Position numbers and translations under genes: made by a program. 64,000 nt of DNA from Blastobasis lacticolella. Its lineage: Eukaryota; Arthropoda; Insecta; Lepidoptera; Blastobasidae. Position 1 is the stretch's first letter; each line of letters begins with the position of its first letter. The DNA is taken from positions 19,249,115-19,313,114 of the forward strand of contig LR990051.1 of the NCBI GenBank assembly GCA_905147135.1, read 5' to 3'. A model generated the notes under the pieces. It saw nothing but the letters and a program-made list of their open reading frames with translations. It did not search any database and had not been told where the DNA came from. Shown piece by piece: positions 21,450-31,889 of the stretch.

Positions 21450-23297
21450 AATTTTACTAATTTTACTAACGGATTTACTAATGAAATCTCAAAAAAATAC
21501 TCTTATAAAAATGGCGGCAAGCACATCCCCAATACGAATGGTAACCCAATAACAAATGGTCATAATTTTTCCAACAACGTAGCCAAGAAAATTCTCCCAA
21601 AAATAACAGCAGGAAGTGGCGTACAGGCGTGTAATAGTGCGTAACATTGGTGTTTACCTGCGGACGACGGACTCAGAGGAAATCGGTAACAAATCACGCT
21701 GCCCTGGCACGAACCTTAGGTGGACTGTACACCAGGTGGGAAGATGGGGCGATTGGACATAATAATAATATTTAGTCACGTGGCGCTAATTGGCTCCCGA
21801 GCTCCAGAGACCGGGAACGTCATTTTGTGGTGTTTGATGATTAAGTTTTCAGTTAAAGTTTAAAGGCCTCATATGTCTCGCGCTGTACGAGATCATTCAG
21901 CGTGATGTCATTTGTCTATGCAAGATTTATAGGCCACTATATCACGTAGTAGAATAATTATCTACCTAATTAAAAAGTTATAGAATAAGTTGAAATAAAT
22001 TGTTCTGAATTTTTATGCCCTAACTTGATTATTTCTTTAAATTACTAAAATTTTTTACGGTCCTTGAGAATATTGATCACCTCTGGTGTTGACTCCAAAC
22101 TGATATAAGTCAAGTAGGTGATAATTAAAGTATGGAATTTTGAAAGTAATTCAAAAACCGTTCATCGTGCTTCATTTTCGATAAAGAAATATCTTTTGTT
22201 ATAATAATTATTTTGTTTGTGGAACCATCACATATCTCATTTGATTTAAATGCATTATAATTATCTTCACTTTCACTCTACAATAAAATCCAACCCAGTG
22301 CGAAGTCCCCATTTCCACAAAAACCCGGTCACGTCGCCAGCGGCGGAAGGTGGAGCCAATAAAAATGTATTGAGGGATCGCGTGGGCCCCAATGCGCTAC
22401 CCTGCGCCGGTCAACGCGCTGGTAATTAGTGGATTTATACGGGACCCGACTGATGATCAGACGATGTATTGTTAGTTAGTGCTGATGGATGTGAAGTGAA
22501 AATTATCAGATAGGTGATATTTGGGTGAGCGTGGAAGTTGATATTTGATAATGAATAGTATAGAAGCTTTGGTAGATTCCGCTGTGGCACTTGATAGTCT
22601 ATGTCTATCCCTATGGGATACGGGTTTGAGAGTGTATCTATGTGGTGTTAGGTTTATTCTGAACACATACATATTGCAGCACAAATTTTAAATACAGCAA
22701 TTTAAATTTTCGGAAACCATGCATCGAGATCTCCACGAATCAAAGACCTATTTGTTATACCTACTTTGGTAACAGAAAAATGCAAGTCATTAACGAGGTA
22801 TGATCATATATACAGCTCCCCTACCACTGAATATCTCATAACAATCACTAGTCCCTGAGGCGAAACAGTTAAATCTACAACAAAGTACTGACCGAACATT
22901 CAACTCTCCACATTTATTTACTTTTGGGACTATTACTCTCCTGCACAATGGACAGATTAAAATACGAGGTATCCCTGTTTGCTATCCCACGTTGTAGGGA
23001 AGTGGGAAGTCAGATTAAGTGGAGTTTTTGTTCATTACCGGGGATTGGGCTAGGGCCGGTCAGGTGAGGTTCCGTCCAATTTGGGGGATTGTAACTTAAT
23101 CCTTGACAACGTTTATTTGTGTATAAATACAGTTTTTAGGGGGCGTGCGTATCGCTATTTCCAAGTACGAGTTGTTAGAAAAGTTTGGTTTAACAGTGAG
23201 TCAGATTTATTATTACTATAGACTTTAAAATCGTGATCGTGTGAGTATTTTTTTGTGATCATGGCACTCATTGAATAAGTATTGCTCCATCCTTGGA
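21450..23297. other. No gene seen
   Basis: Unique-looking DNA of mixed composition; slightly GC-richer around 22300-22450. A TATAAATA at 23122 is not followed by an arthropod initiator or a coding frame. Nothing recognisable. Confidence 0.35.
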
Positions 23298-23518
23298 TTC
23301 TATGCATAGTATAAAACAAAGTCTATGTTAAGTCTAAGTCAAAGTTCTATGAATGTACCTATGTTTGTATCCATGTACGATTAAATCTTTTAAACAACGG
23401 ATTTTGAAGCGGTTTTCAAAAATAGATAGAGTGATTCATGAGGAAGGTTTATAAGCAAGAATATGGTATGTTGGCGTAAAGTAGATGCGAAAGCGAACGA
23501 AGTCGCGTCGGGTTCTAG
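23298..23518 (+). mobile_element. Helitron-like element (H2 group)
   Basis: Starts CATAGTATAAAACAAAGTC, contains AACAACGGATTTTGAAGCGG and GAGGAAGGTTTATAAGCAAG, and ends GCGAACGAAGTCGCGTCGGG then TTCTAG at 23518. Terminal hairpin and CTAG are intact. It lies 68 bp upstream of the LTR element. Confidence 0.72.
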
Positions 23519-23582
23519 TGAATTATGAATGTGATACTCTTCTCGAATAAGGTTTTAACCCAAATAACTATGAAGATAGATG

Positions 23583-23586
23583 TATT
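23583..23586. repeat. 4-bp target duplication, left
   Basis: TATT directly before the left LTR. The same four bases directly follow the right LTR at 29024-29027. Confidence 0.88.
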
Positions 23587-24074
23587 TGTCGTCGCGTGAA
23601 GGAAAGGGGTGTATCAGGATCATTGTCATCAGGGTGGTGATATCAGTATTAGGTCGTATTCGTCCAGATAAATTAAAGAAAAGGTTCACATTTACTCCAC
23701 TGTATTTATTCCATTTCATTTTTGCACATCACTTATAATTTCACTAGAATCCAGAGCGGTATTACAAATGTAGGCAGTTGAGGTAATTTACTTTCTTATT
23801 TCAAAGGTGATTTTAAAATTACTTTATTTTAAAACGTAAATAACACTTTCTATTAACGAACTTCAAACGTAAACAAACGAAATGTGGAGACAGTTTCAAG
23901 ACGCGTCACTCCTCGGCGGCGGTCGCGCCAAGAATGGCCGCCACTCGGCCCGAGTCGTGCCGTCGAGACTCTGTCAGCACGCCCCACCAGAGGGCGCACT
24001 CCCACTTCCGTTTTCATCGTCATGAGTCCGTACTATTGACCACATGAGTCCATACTATTGACCGTGATCCGTCA
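23587..24074 (-). repeat. Left LTR, 488 bp
   Basis: Begins TG and ends CA. A 22-bp unit containing CATGAGTCCxTACTATTGAC is present twice in tandem at 24021-24042 and 24043-24064. In minus-strand reading this lies near the start of U3, where enhancer-like repeats are common. A TTTATT at 23705 gives AATAAA on the minus strand. Confidence 0.93.
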
Positions 24075-24719
24075 CGGCCGTCCTGCTGTACACACGTCCT
24101 CGTGTGTAATCTGAAACATGAAAACCATAGCACAGTACTATATTCGCTCGGTCACTTCTGACCACAACACATCACCCAAATAAGTCTTATGAATCATGTG
24201 ATTGGATCTATCACGACTGCATTAACCCACCAATTCTTCACATAAAACATACGTCCATTATCATTTATCATACTAAACTTCTGTAGATTGAGAGATAACA
24301 ACATCCTCTTGTACATAAATTATTCTTTATAAGTTGCAGACATAAATTCAGCTACGACTTCAGTTCATTAGAGAGGCGTGACAAGGTATAACACCAGACG
24401 GTTCATGAACCGTATCACAATTACCACCAATGTAGAAGGTTTAATCATCGTCACCAGTGTTTTCCCCTTGATGCTCTTGTTGAGTGGGAAACAAGCCCCA
24501 ATCACAGAGCTCGCGTATCGTCCCCGACGTCCATTACTGTAGGTACTTAGATTCACTACAAATATGTGACATACCTACATCAAATTTTCAGTACTCAGCA
24601 AAAGACCCAATGTTACTTCGAGTGGGATTGGAACACTCCTTCATTAAATGCCATATGATTTTTGATCATCCGTCAGCGCCATCCTAATTTAAAAAGAATA
24701 AGTAATGTTACCATACAGG

Positions 24720-25121
24720 AGAAATGACACACAGGCGACGAACCACCACACGACGGACGCCATCAGTCGGGCCGCCACGCAATCAGGCCGCCACGCAACC
24801 AGGCCGCCACGCAACTGGACCTGCACACAAGCGAAATACCACACAGACTAGGTGCCACACAGGTTGGGTGTCACTCTGGTCAGTGCCACTCTAATCGTCA
24901 AACTATGAGTTTATTCATCATATATCCTGTGTCACGTCTACCAAAGCACGATACAGGTAAGATGTCACACACGGGTAAATTTCACAGAGGCAAAATGCCA
25001 CACATAAAAATGCCACATCGGCGAAATGCCATACAGGTAGAATGCCTCACAGGCTAAATACCACACAGACTTAATGTCACACAGACTATGCCACACAGGC
25101 GAAATGCCAAACAGGCGGGAT
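24720..25121. repeat. Degenerate flank of the minisatellite
   Basis: The motif GCCACACAGGCG recurs at irregular spacing with many variants (for example GGCCGCCACGCAACCAGG), leading into the regular 15-bp array. It looks like older units of the same array. Confidence 0.7.
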
Positions 25122-25286
25122 GCCACACAGGCGGGAGCCACACAGGCGGAAGCCACACAAGCGGGAGCCACACAGGCGGGAGCCACACAGGCGGGAGCCA
25201 CACAGACGGGAGCCACACAGGCGGGAGCCACACAGGCGGGAGCCACACAGGCGGGAGCCACACAGGCGGGAGCCACACAGGCGGGA
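25122..25286. repeat. 15-bp minisatellite, 11 copies
   Basis: Eleven consecutive units of GCCACACAGGCGGGA, most identical, over exactly 165 bases. Because 15 is divisible by 3, all frames stay open and give artificial repeats such as ACVAP. These are not real proteins. The array lies inside the LTR element and was carried by it. Confidence 0.95.
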
Positions 25287-26800
25287 CAAATAAATAGAAG
25301 CTGTCTATACATTCTCAGCTCGTGGTCAATCCTTCGACCAAATCTGTACTAAGTCAGTGATAGGTAACAGTCTATCTGCTATCATAACCCGGTCAATAAC
25401 GGTCTACGAGTTACACAACAAGTAATCGTCACAGATCCGAACAACTGTTTACGGTGTCATCTCTACAAAAACAACAACATAAAATAAAAATAAACATTAT
25501 TTCTACTGCCCAATATCAAAACTAAATCAGAAGTTTAATAATAAGAAGCTCTCACGTCTATTTGATACGCCAGTTACAGGTAACAATAGTCCATTTGTTG
25601 CCACACCAAAACTAAACAAGCAATAATCATCGTCATCGATTTTAACTGTTCGAACGAGTATACTCTATCTAGACCTTACGTTACGTTTAAGCTCCCATTT
25701 TGAAACCATTTAACAATGTTTGTAATAACGAAGGCATCCCATATCAAGCCGCCTTCTAAAAAAATTACAAAATAAAATTTGCTATCTACAGCCACAACAT
25801 CCGAGACTTTCGGGGCTCTTAGCCCAATGAGTCACACACATGACTCCCGGGTCACTCCAAGTCAGCCAAATAAATCTGGATGTTTGACCTCAACAACAAT
25901 TCAGGTACTTAAAAACTTGTACTGGCAGAAGGATATGAAATCTCACCATTGCTTACACTGTCTCATCTTACTGGCACAACAACAGAACTCAAAATAGTTA
26001 CTTTATATCAGTAATCAAGGAAATTTCAGTACTCGAAGCTAAAAATAATTTATAAAACCGGCTATTGAACTATCACCAAAATATCTGGATTTTCTCATCA
26101 TCGTTATCGTTCAACACTTTCTCACAAAGCTTAAAACAACTACCTGCCATTAGCCACGCTCCCATAGCCTCCATCAGGCCGGTAAGCAACCATAAAACTC
26201 TCCCATAGGCTCCATTAGCCCACCATCACTGATAAAACACGATCACCTTCATCCGATGATGCAACAAATTTTGAGAAAACAAAACGATCACATAAATCTC
26301 TATTGGGTTGGGTATTGGGTTAGCGTCTTAGATTGATCCGTCTAACAAAGAATTTATCCAGGTCAAACTAAGTCACATTGACTTAGTACACATGGTTTTC
26401 GGTCGAACTAAGTCACAGGTTTATCTTTAGTTACTCAAAACATAATTCGAAATTATCTACCGTCAATCAGTTCACTTAATCGTGTTTACTTTTTTTTTTT
26501 CGTTAAATAACTTGATACTAATATAAAATTACGTTACTAACCAAACTACCTTTTTTTTTGTAGTATTAAAAGAAACGTATATCGGTGATCCCATTTTTAC
26601 CGCGGATATCTTATCTCTCTATTCTACAACATTGGGAAACTACGACCACAATAACAAACATTATACTGAAATATGGAAAATTTCGTTCGAATTTCTCCTG
26701 TTAAATGTAAACAAACACGCTAATAATTTTTCTCTTTTTTTTTCTCTCGATACATGTTTGCACCCTCCCGCTCGCATAGAAATCGCGGAGATCGCGGGGT
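25287..26800. other. Interior of the LTR element, nothing coding
   Basis: AT-rich with scattered stop codons in all frames. A small inverted pair ACTAAGTC/GACTTAGT lies at about 26367. No retroviral-type motif is visible on either strand. Confidence 0.5.
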
Positions 26801-26809
26801 CGTTATTGA

Positions 26810-27140
26810 ATGTGCACATTCGAAGCCTATGTGAAGCCTATCCTATCTGTAAGACAACATCCTAAAGTACACCAGCTAATTGTTCCACAAACTCACTGCT
26901 ACGGCATCCCTGCCACACTGTTATTATCAAATATTTACTTAATCAGCAATCTGGAACGACTTATGGTGACGGGAAAAGTCGAAGGCAAGAGACCCAGAGG
27001 CCGAAGTCCGAAGAGATGAGTGGACCAAATATCCGAACGATTCATCGAAACCGATGGAGACATGCAGTTTACCGAAGATGTCAGGATCCTCAGCAGTGAG
27101 GCAACGATCAAGAAGAAGAAGTCAGTCAGCAGCAGCACCA
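26810..27140 (+). pseudogene. LINE C-terminal fragment carried inside the LTR element
   Basis: The frame reads NLERLMVTGKVEGKRPRGRS then PKR, a stop, and VDQISERF. The GKxEGKRxRGRxPxRWxDQI signature is characteristic of the C-terminal end of insect non-LTR endonuclease-reverse transcriptase proteins. TGG (W) has become TGA at 27018. The following frame ends in AAGAAGAAG-type sequence. It is opposite to the inferred orientation of its LTR host, and is decayed although the LTRs are identical, so it was acquired before the last transposition. Confidence 0.72.
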
Positions 27141-28231
27141 CCATAACTATGCTTACGTACTCAATTTATAAAAATAATAGCACTATGCTTTCAAAGTATT
27201 TCTTATTCTTGTTTTCTGATAACTGACGTGATGTTGGTAATACGTAAAATCATAGCGCACCATGTTTCAAGATGGTAAAATAATCTTAGATTAAATAACA
27301 CTTTTTTTACTATAAACACTGTTTGACATTGGGACGGATTTAACATAATTCTTACTATTTTTGTGGAGTGATTTTTTTTCTTAGTAACTTTCTATCAGAC
27401 AGCCTACATTAATTGACATAGGTACCCGCAAAAGCTAACATTTTTAAACTTAGCAGTAGTTTTTGACATTTTTACCAACAAATTGTAACACTGACGTAAC
27501 TGACGTTGTTTATGTTTTGTTTACATTCTTTCTATTTGTAGTTGCACTAAAGATACAAATAATCCTGCCATTCTCTCTACTAAGGGTATCAATAGTGTTT
27601 CTGTCAGAATACTTTTCTCAATTGTCAAAGTAAATAACTCCTAAAATCCGCTAGGGAGCCTCTTCAGCACAGGTTTTTACTAAATAATAATTATGTATAG
27701 GACTCACCAGATAGAGAGGAACTGTTAATATCATATCATTTCTCAGTCATGTACACTCGCAGATTGTCTACCATCGTCGTCCCATGTTGAAACAATCACG
27801 TTGAGGCTACCAGTCCAGCGTTGCATTCCAATGTTGTTCTCGTAGGTGAAGCGAACCGTTGTGCACCATTGTTATGCAATAGAAGAAAATAATTGTATTA
27901 GTAAAACAAAAATAAAAAATTAATATACACCGTTTTTAATTGTTTGATTGTATTTAATCTGCAGAAATCTAAGCAATTAATTTACTTGTGGTGTCAAACC
28001 ACACTGCTAAATGAATCTAAATGTAAGCGATTACTTTAAAGTCATTGAATAAACTTCAGCTGGCTAATTTAGAACTACGCAAATTATTTAACTAACTCAA
28101 TTTTATATTTAAAAAGGAAAATATTTTACATGAGTAATCTAAATTAAATTTAACAAAAACAAAGAAGCCATACCAAAGTGCCGTTCATAGTAAGTTTCAC
28201 TCGATTTTTAATAATGTTGTCGATATCCCAG

Positions 28232-28291
28232 TGAAGCTCTCGAAGGCCCGGGGTCTGCCTTGACCATGACCCATTTGGTACAGATGATCTG
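28232..28291 (-). mobile_element. SINE-A scrap inside the LTR element
   Basis: CTCTCGAAGGCCCGGGGTCT and GCCTTGACCATGACC match the 3' third of SINE-A in reverse. Only about 60 bases remain. Confidence 0.5.
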
Positions 28292-28523
28292 CTGTTTACT
28301 TTATGAATCCCCCAATCTTTCTGACGAAGTCTTTGTCTTATATCTCGGGGTGTTTGGACTCTTGGCTGCGCTTTGAACATGTTAAATCATTTTACATTTT
28401 AATGTAGGCAACTCAACTGGATCGAGTAATCACCTTTCTTTTATTATTACGCTTTCACGTAGCGTATCTGCATTTTCTTTGTTGCTTTTCATCATACCAT
28501 CTCTTGGGCGTTGCGTTCGTCAT

Positions 28524-28535
28524 CACCGCTTCTGA
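28524..28535 (-). other. Candidate primer-binding site
   Basis: On the minus strand the bases adjoining the 5' LTR are TCAGAAGCGGTG. Nine to ten positions fit the complement of a tRNA-Leu 3' end (TCAGAAGTGG core). The usual TGG at the very start is missing, so the call is tentative. Confidence 0.4.
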
Positions 28536-29023
28536 TGTCGTCGCGTGAAGGAAAGGGGTGTATCAGGATCATTGTCATCAGGGTGGTGATATCAGTATTA
28601 GGTCGTATTCGTCCAGATAAATTAAAGAAAAGGTTCACATTTACTCCACTGTATTTATTCCATTTCATTTTTGCACATCACTTATAATTTCACTAGAATC
28701 CAGAGCGGTATTACAAATGTAGGCAGTTGAGGTAATTTACTTTCTTATTTCAAAGGTGATTTTAAAATTACTTTATTTTAAAACGTAAATAACACTTTCT
28801 ATTAACGAACTTCAAACGTAAACAAACGAAATGTGGAGACAGTTTCAAGACGCGTCACTCCTCGGCGGCGGTCGCGCCAAGAATGGCCGCCACTCGGCCC
28901 GAGTCGTGCCGTCGAGACTCTGTCAGCACGCCCCACCAGAGGGCGCACTCCCACTTCCGTTTTCATCGTCATGAGTCCGTACTATTGACCACATGAGTCC
29001 ATACTATTGACCGTGATCCGTCA
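28536..29023 (-). repeat. Right LTR, 488 bp
   Basis: Base-for-base the same as the left LTR on reading both through. Ends GATCCGTCA, then the TATT target duplication at 29024-29027. Confidence 0.93.
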
Positions 29024-29027
29024 TATT
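29024..29027. repeat. 4-bp target duplication, right
   Basis: TATT, matching 23583-23586. Four-base duplications are usual for Ty3/gypsy integrases. Confidence 0.88.
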
Positions 29028-29036
29028 AATATATTC

Positions 29037-29350
29037 AAAAGTAAAGTAAAGTAAAGTAAAACACATTTATTACACTCAAACACACAGCAGCACAAAATTT
29101 AAATCAATAAACAACTTTCCAACAAAACTGAAAATGCTCCAACAATGTCCCGAAACCATTACCGGTCTAATTACCGAACAATCACACGCAATACCTCCTC
29201 CAACAGACAATGACACCCCGTACCGGGATCCAAGGTAGATCCATCAATACCGCAGGATTGGAGGTGAATCAATCAACGTCCCGCACCGAGGGTTCCCATC
29301 CATCAGTCATCTGAGGAATCCACGTAATCCCCGCACCTTGGAGGTGTCAG
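29037..29350 (-). mobile_element. Probable LINE 3' end
   Basis: Starts with an AAAGT microsatellite (29037-29060) and ACACATTTATTACACTC, which in reverse is a typical LINE tail with a TAAAT-type signal and TTTAC repeats. The following GC-richer sequence has no intact frame. Confidence 0.35.
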
Positions 29351-29507
29351 CCACCGGCGATTAGATCCAAGAGATCCGAGCCCATTGTTCGGCGTATTGA
29401 ATGATAGGGACACTAATGATTTTGAATCTTTGTACCGTGAATTTATTGGTGACGTTTGCGTTGTGCTGTATGCTAGCTTTTGCTAGGTACGCGTAAAATT
29501 CGTAATA

Positions 29508-29745
29508 AATTATAGTACTGTACTGTTCTGGGCTATAAGCTATATCACTGTCAAAGTTCATCAAAATCCTTTCAGTAGTTTTTGTGTGAAGGAGTAACAA
29601 ACATCCACATACATCTTTACGAACTATCGCATTTATAATATTAAAACAATGTGCTATTCTGAGCTATAAGCTATATTACAGCCATATTTCATCACAATAC
29701 ATTCCGTCAATTTCTCGTGAACAAGTTACAAAATATCCATCCTAA
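29508..29745 (-). mobile_element. Two tandem Helitron-like (H1) 5' pieces
   Basis: GGGCTATAAGCTATATCACT with ATCAAAATCCTTTCAGTAG and CGCATTTATAATATT form one H1 5' end in reverse. A second GAGCTATAAGCTATATTACA copy follows at about 29660. The CTAG ends are missing. Confidence 0.5.
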
Positions 29746-29750
29746 TTTTG

Positions 29751-29771
29751 ATCGATAAAGCCTTTATCGAT
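29751..29771. repeat. 21-bp near-perfect palindrome ATCGATAAAG-C-CTTTATCGAT
   Basis: Two 10-base arms around a single C. Each arm contains the CGATAAAG half of a DRE-like site. It may be a transcription-factor dyad or chance. Confidence 0.5.
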
Positions 29772-30353
29772 TACAAATTCTTGTTTTCTCGCCCATAAAA
29801 GTTTACTCACAATAGCCTCTTCAATCTCGATATGCAACCCAAGAAAAAAAAACAGGAACTTTCTCTTAAGGCAGACCTATATAAGTACTTCAGCCATCCT
29901 CAAACATTGAATAACTTATCAAAAAAGATTCAGACTTCCACTATCGATTACTTCAATATTATTTTTAGACAAACCATTTCACGGCATTTAGAAAGAAAGA
30001 AAAAGAAAGAAAAAAAAGAAAATATCTTTATTCGACGAAACGATGTTTCAACTTACTAGTCCAGATTTAAATTTTATTATACGTTTTAAGACTCACCACA
30101 CATATTAAGGGGTTTGTTACCACGGTTAGTATTAAACTAGATTATTCGATACCTAGTTTAGATGTAATTCTAATCATTTGTACCTAATTGAATAGATCGG
30201 TTTCAGCAAAGACTGGTGCGGGACGGTCTCGGCCAATATAAATGTAAATGTAGCGAAGGTACGCCCCTCTGGACTTGGCAAAGACTATTCACACTTAGAA
30301 AGGAATTTGTTTAAAAATATTACCTATATTCTGAGCAAATAAACAGTTGACAA
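29772..30353. other. No gene; purine-rich run
   Basis: A lysine-rich 75-codon frame at 29832-30059 is produced by an A-rich stretch (AAAGAAAGAAAAAGAAAG near 29994) and is unlikely to be a gene. Otherwise nothing. Confidence 0.35.
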
Positions 30354-30545
30354 TGTGGATGTCGTACAAGATGACTTTTGATTTCGAGGCAAAAGATATT
30401 GTCTCCGTGGGCTAGACAATGGGCAGCAGCGTTTTCCATTGTTATATTTATACCACTGCGATCATCAATGCGTCTGCCAGGCGTGGAGATTATGGTAATA
30501 ACCTCTCCTTTCGTGGGTGAATTGTTATGGGTTGTGATGATGAAT
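30354..30545 (+). mobile_element. Family D (RTE-like) copy, forward
   Basis: GTCGTACAAGATGACTTTTG, GGGCAGCAGCGTTTTCC, GGCGTGGAGATTATGG and TTGTTATGGGTTGTGATGAT in the family D order, ending in TGATGATGA. The 5' part before the GTGGATGTCGTAC motif is missing. Confidence 0.7.
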
Positions 30546-30881
30546 CATTTATTAGACTTTGACGGCTTAAAAATATTCACAGTCTCAAGTTCGCATATAG
30601 AACAGGAAAAGTCTAGCATGATAGACATAGCAAGTAGCAACCTCGTCTTTACAAGTGAATGATGATGATTTGTTATTTAAACATATTAATTTAATTTAAA
30701 GTAATATTAAAAAAGTAAAAGTAAATTAATATAATAACATTATTCAACAGTACAGAGGAATCCTGGCGGAAATTAAAAGAATCAAATATTCAGCATTTTG
30801 CAATTTGAGTTAAATATGTAATCTTGAAACTGAATAAGGCGGTAACTCAATTGTAGTCTCCTCAAAACCGCCCATCGCGCG
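30546..30881. other. Spacer between inverted family D copies
   Basis: AT-rich, no recognisable gene. It separates the forward and reverse family D copies. Confidence 0.4.
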
Positions 30882-31139
30882 ATCATCATCACAGCCCGTA
30901 ACAGTCCACTGCAGGACTTACGGCCTCTCCCACGAATGGGGAGGTCATTGCCATAATCTCTACGCTTGGCAGGCGGGCTGGAGATCGCAGTGTTTAAATA
31001 TAACAATAGAAAATGCTGCTGCCCATTTTCCACACTACGGAGACTCTTGATCTTTTGCCTCGAAAACATTAGTCGCCTTGAAAGACACCCATGAGTGTAA
31101 GGGGTTGGTGCTATTCTACTCTGCCGGACACCACACGGC
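30882..31139 (-). mobile_element. Family D (RTE-like) copy, reverse, full length
   Basis: Nearly identical to 21185-21449 and in the same orientation, with the same CGCAGTGTTTAAATATAACA junction. With the forward copy at 30354-30545 it forms an inverted pair about 340 bp apart. Confidence 0.75.
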
Positions 31140-31640
31140 GATCGTTGCCTCAATACTTAGGTAAGTATTGACGTACCTATATATTTATCCATCTGCCTTG
31201 AAGAACCTACCCAAGCCGCACCACCACAACCACCTGCCGCATCTGCGACGCGCCCTAATCGTTGCCCCCACATATCGGCGACGTGCGTTCCGAATCACAA
31301 GAGCTCTCATGCATAAAGAAACCGCCCGCAATGGCGCATCAACGCGCCACCTGCACGTCAGCGGCTGAATATTTCATTCCGTGGTTTCCGAACGTGACCC
31401 TGCCCGGTCAATTCGGGAACGTTATAAATAATTTTTCGGTTATTTCACGATCCCGCCTTGGGAGGCGGTCGGAATTTAAATTTTTTGACTGTGTTTAAGT
31501 ATTTAAAATTTGAAGTTCAGTTTGTTTTACTTACTTAATCTACAAAATATGTTTTGTAAATCGTTTTTTTACGTTTTTGTTACCAAGTTCTTTTTCTTGG
31601 TTTTTATTTATATATTTTTTTGTAATGCCATAGCGGCCAG
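31140..31640. other. No supported gene
   Basis: GC-richer around 31195-31400 with open frames of 66-78 codons on the plus strand that lack recognisable domains. Confidence 0.3.
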
Positions 31641-31889
31641 CAAGCTTTAAGACCCGATTGATGATAATCAGTTAATTACCGTAGCTTAAGGACGTTTGAA
31701 AAACCAAGGGTACCACTCGCGTAGTGCCGACCCCTTAAAAATGTTCAACCTTTTCTTGAAGAACTGCATGTTGTGTTCTCCAGGGAACTCATTCCACAAT
31801 CTTAGAAGTTCGTAGGAATTTGACAATTTTACACAAATAATGATGCTGTTTTTATTAAATTTTAAGCTAATGGCAAATAACGTAATCAA
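31641..31889 (-). pseudogene. LINE C-terminal fragment
   Basis: The reverse frame includes LRLWNEFPGEHNMQFFKKRL then NIFKG and REWYPWFFKRP before a stop. LWNxLPxxxxxxxFKxRL is the common C-terminal ending of Jockey-like LINE ORF2 proteins. The 3' tail continues on the reverse strand to about 31641, where AGCGGCCAGCAAGCTTTAAG resembles other LINE tails here. No RT domain remains. Confidence 0.65.

Larger units (their letters stand above)
23587..29023 (-). mobile_element. Non-autonomous LTR retrotransposon, complete
   Basis: Two 488-bp direct repeats that read as identical, each TGTCGTCGCG...GATCCGTCA, bound a 4461-bp interior and are flanked by TATT duplications. I favour minus-strand orientation. 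Read that way the LTR has AATAAA signals, and the base run inside the right LTR reads TCAGAAGCGGTG, resembling a tRNA-Leu primer site (TGTCAGAAGTGG) as in the mdg3-type Ty3/gypsy lineage. No clear polypurine tract is visible, so orientation is inferred. No gag, protease, RT, RNase H or integrase frame exists; the longest frame is 115 codons and comes from a minisatellite. Identical LTRs imply recent movement with proteins supplied in trans. Confidence 0.92.

Noticed and set aside
23122..23129. TATAAATA upstream of the LTR element
   Set aside because: AT-rich context makes it likely by chance, and no gene follows.
25122..25286. Regular short repeats that might suggest a CRISPR array
   Set aside because: Units are contiguous 15-mers with no spacers, in a eukaryotic retrotransposon.
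24965..25312. 115-codon reverse frame with ACVAP repeats, and overlapping frames on both strands
   Set aside because: Produced by the 15-bp minisatellite, whose period keeps all frames open. No start context or non-repetitive domain.
29832..30059. Lysine-rich 75-codon frame
   Set aside because: Generated by an A/AAG-rich run; low complexity and no domain.
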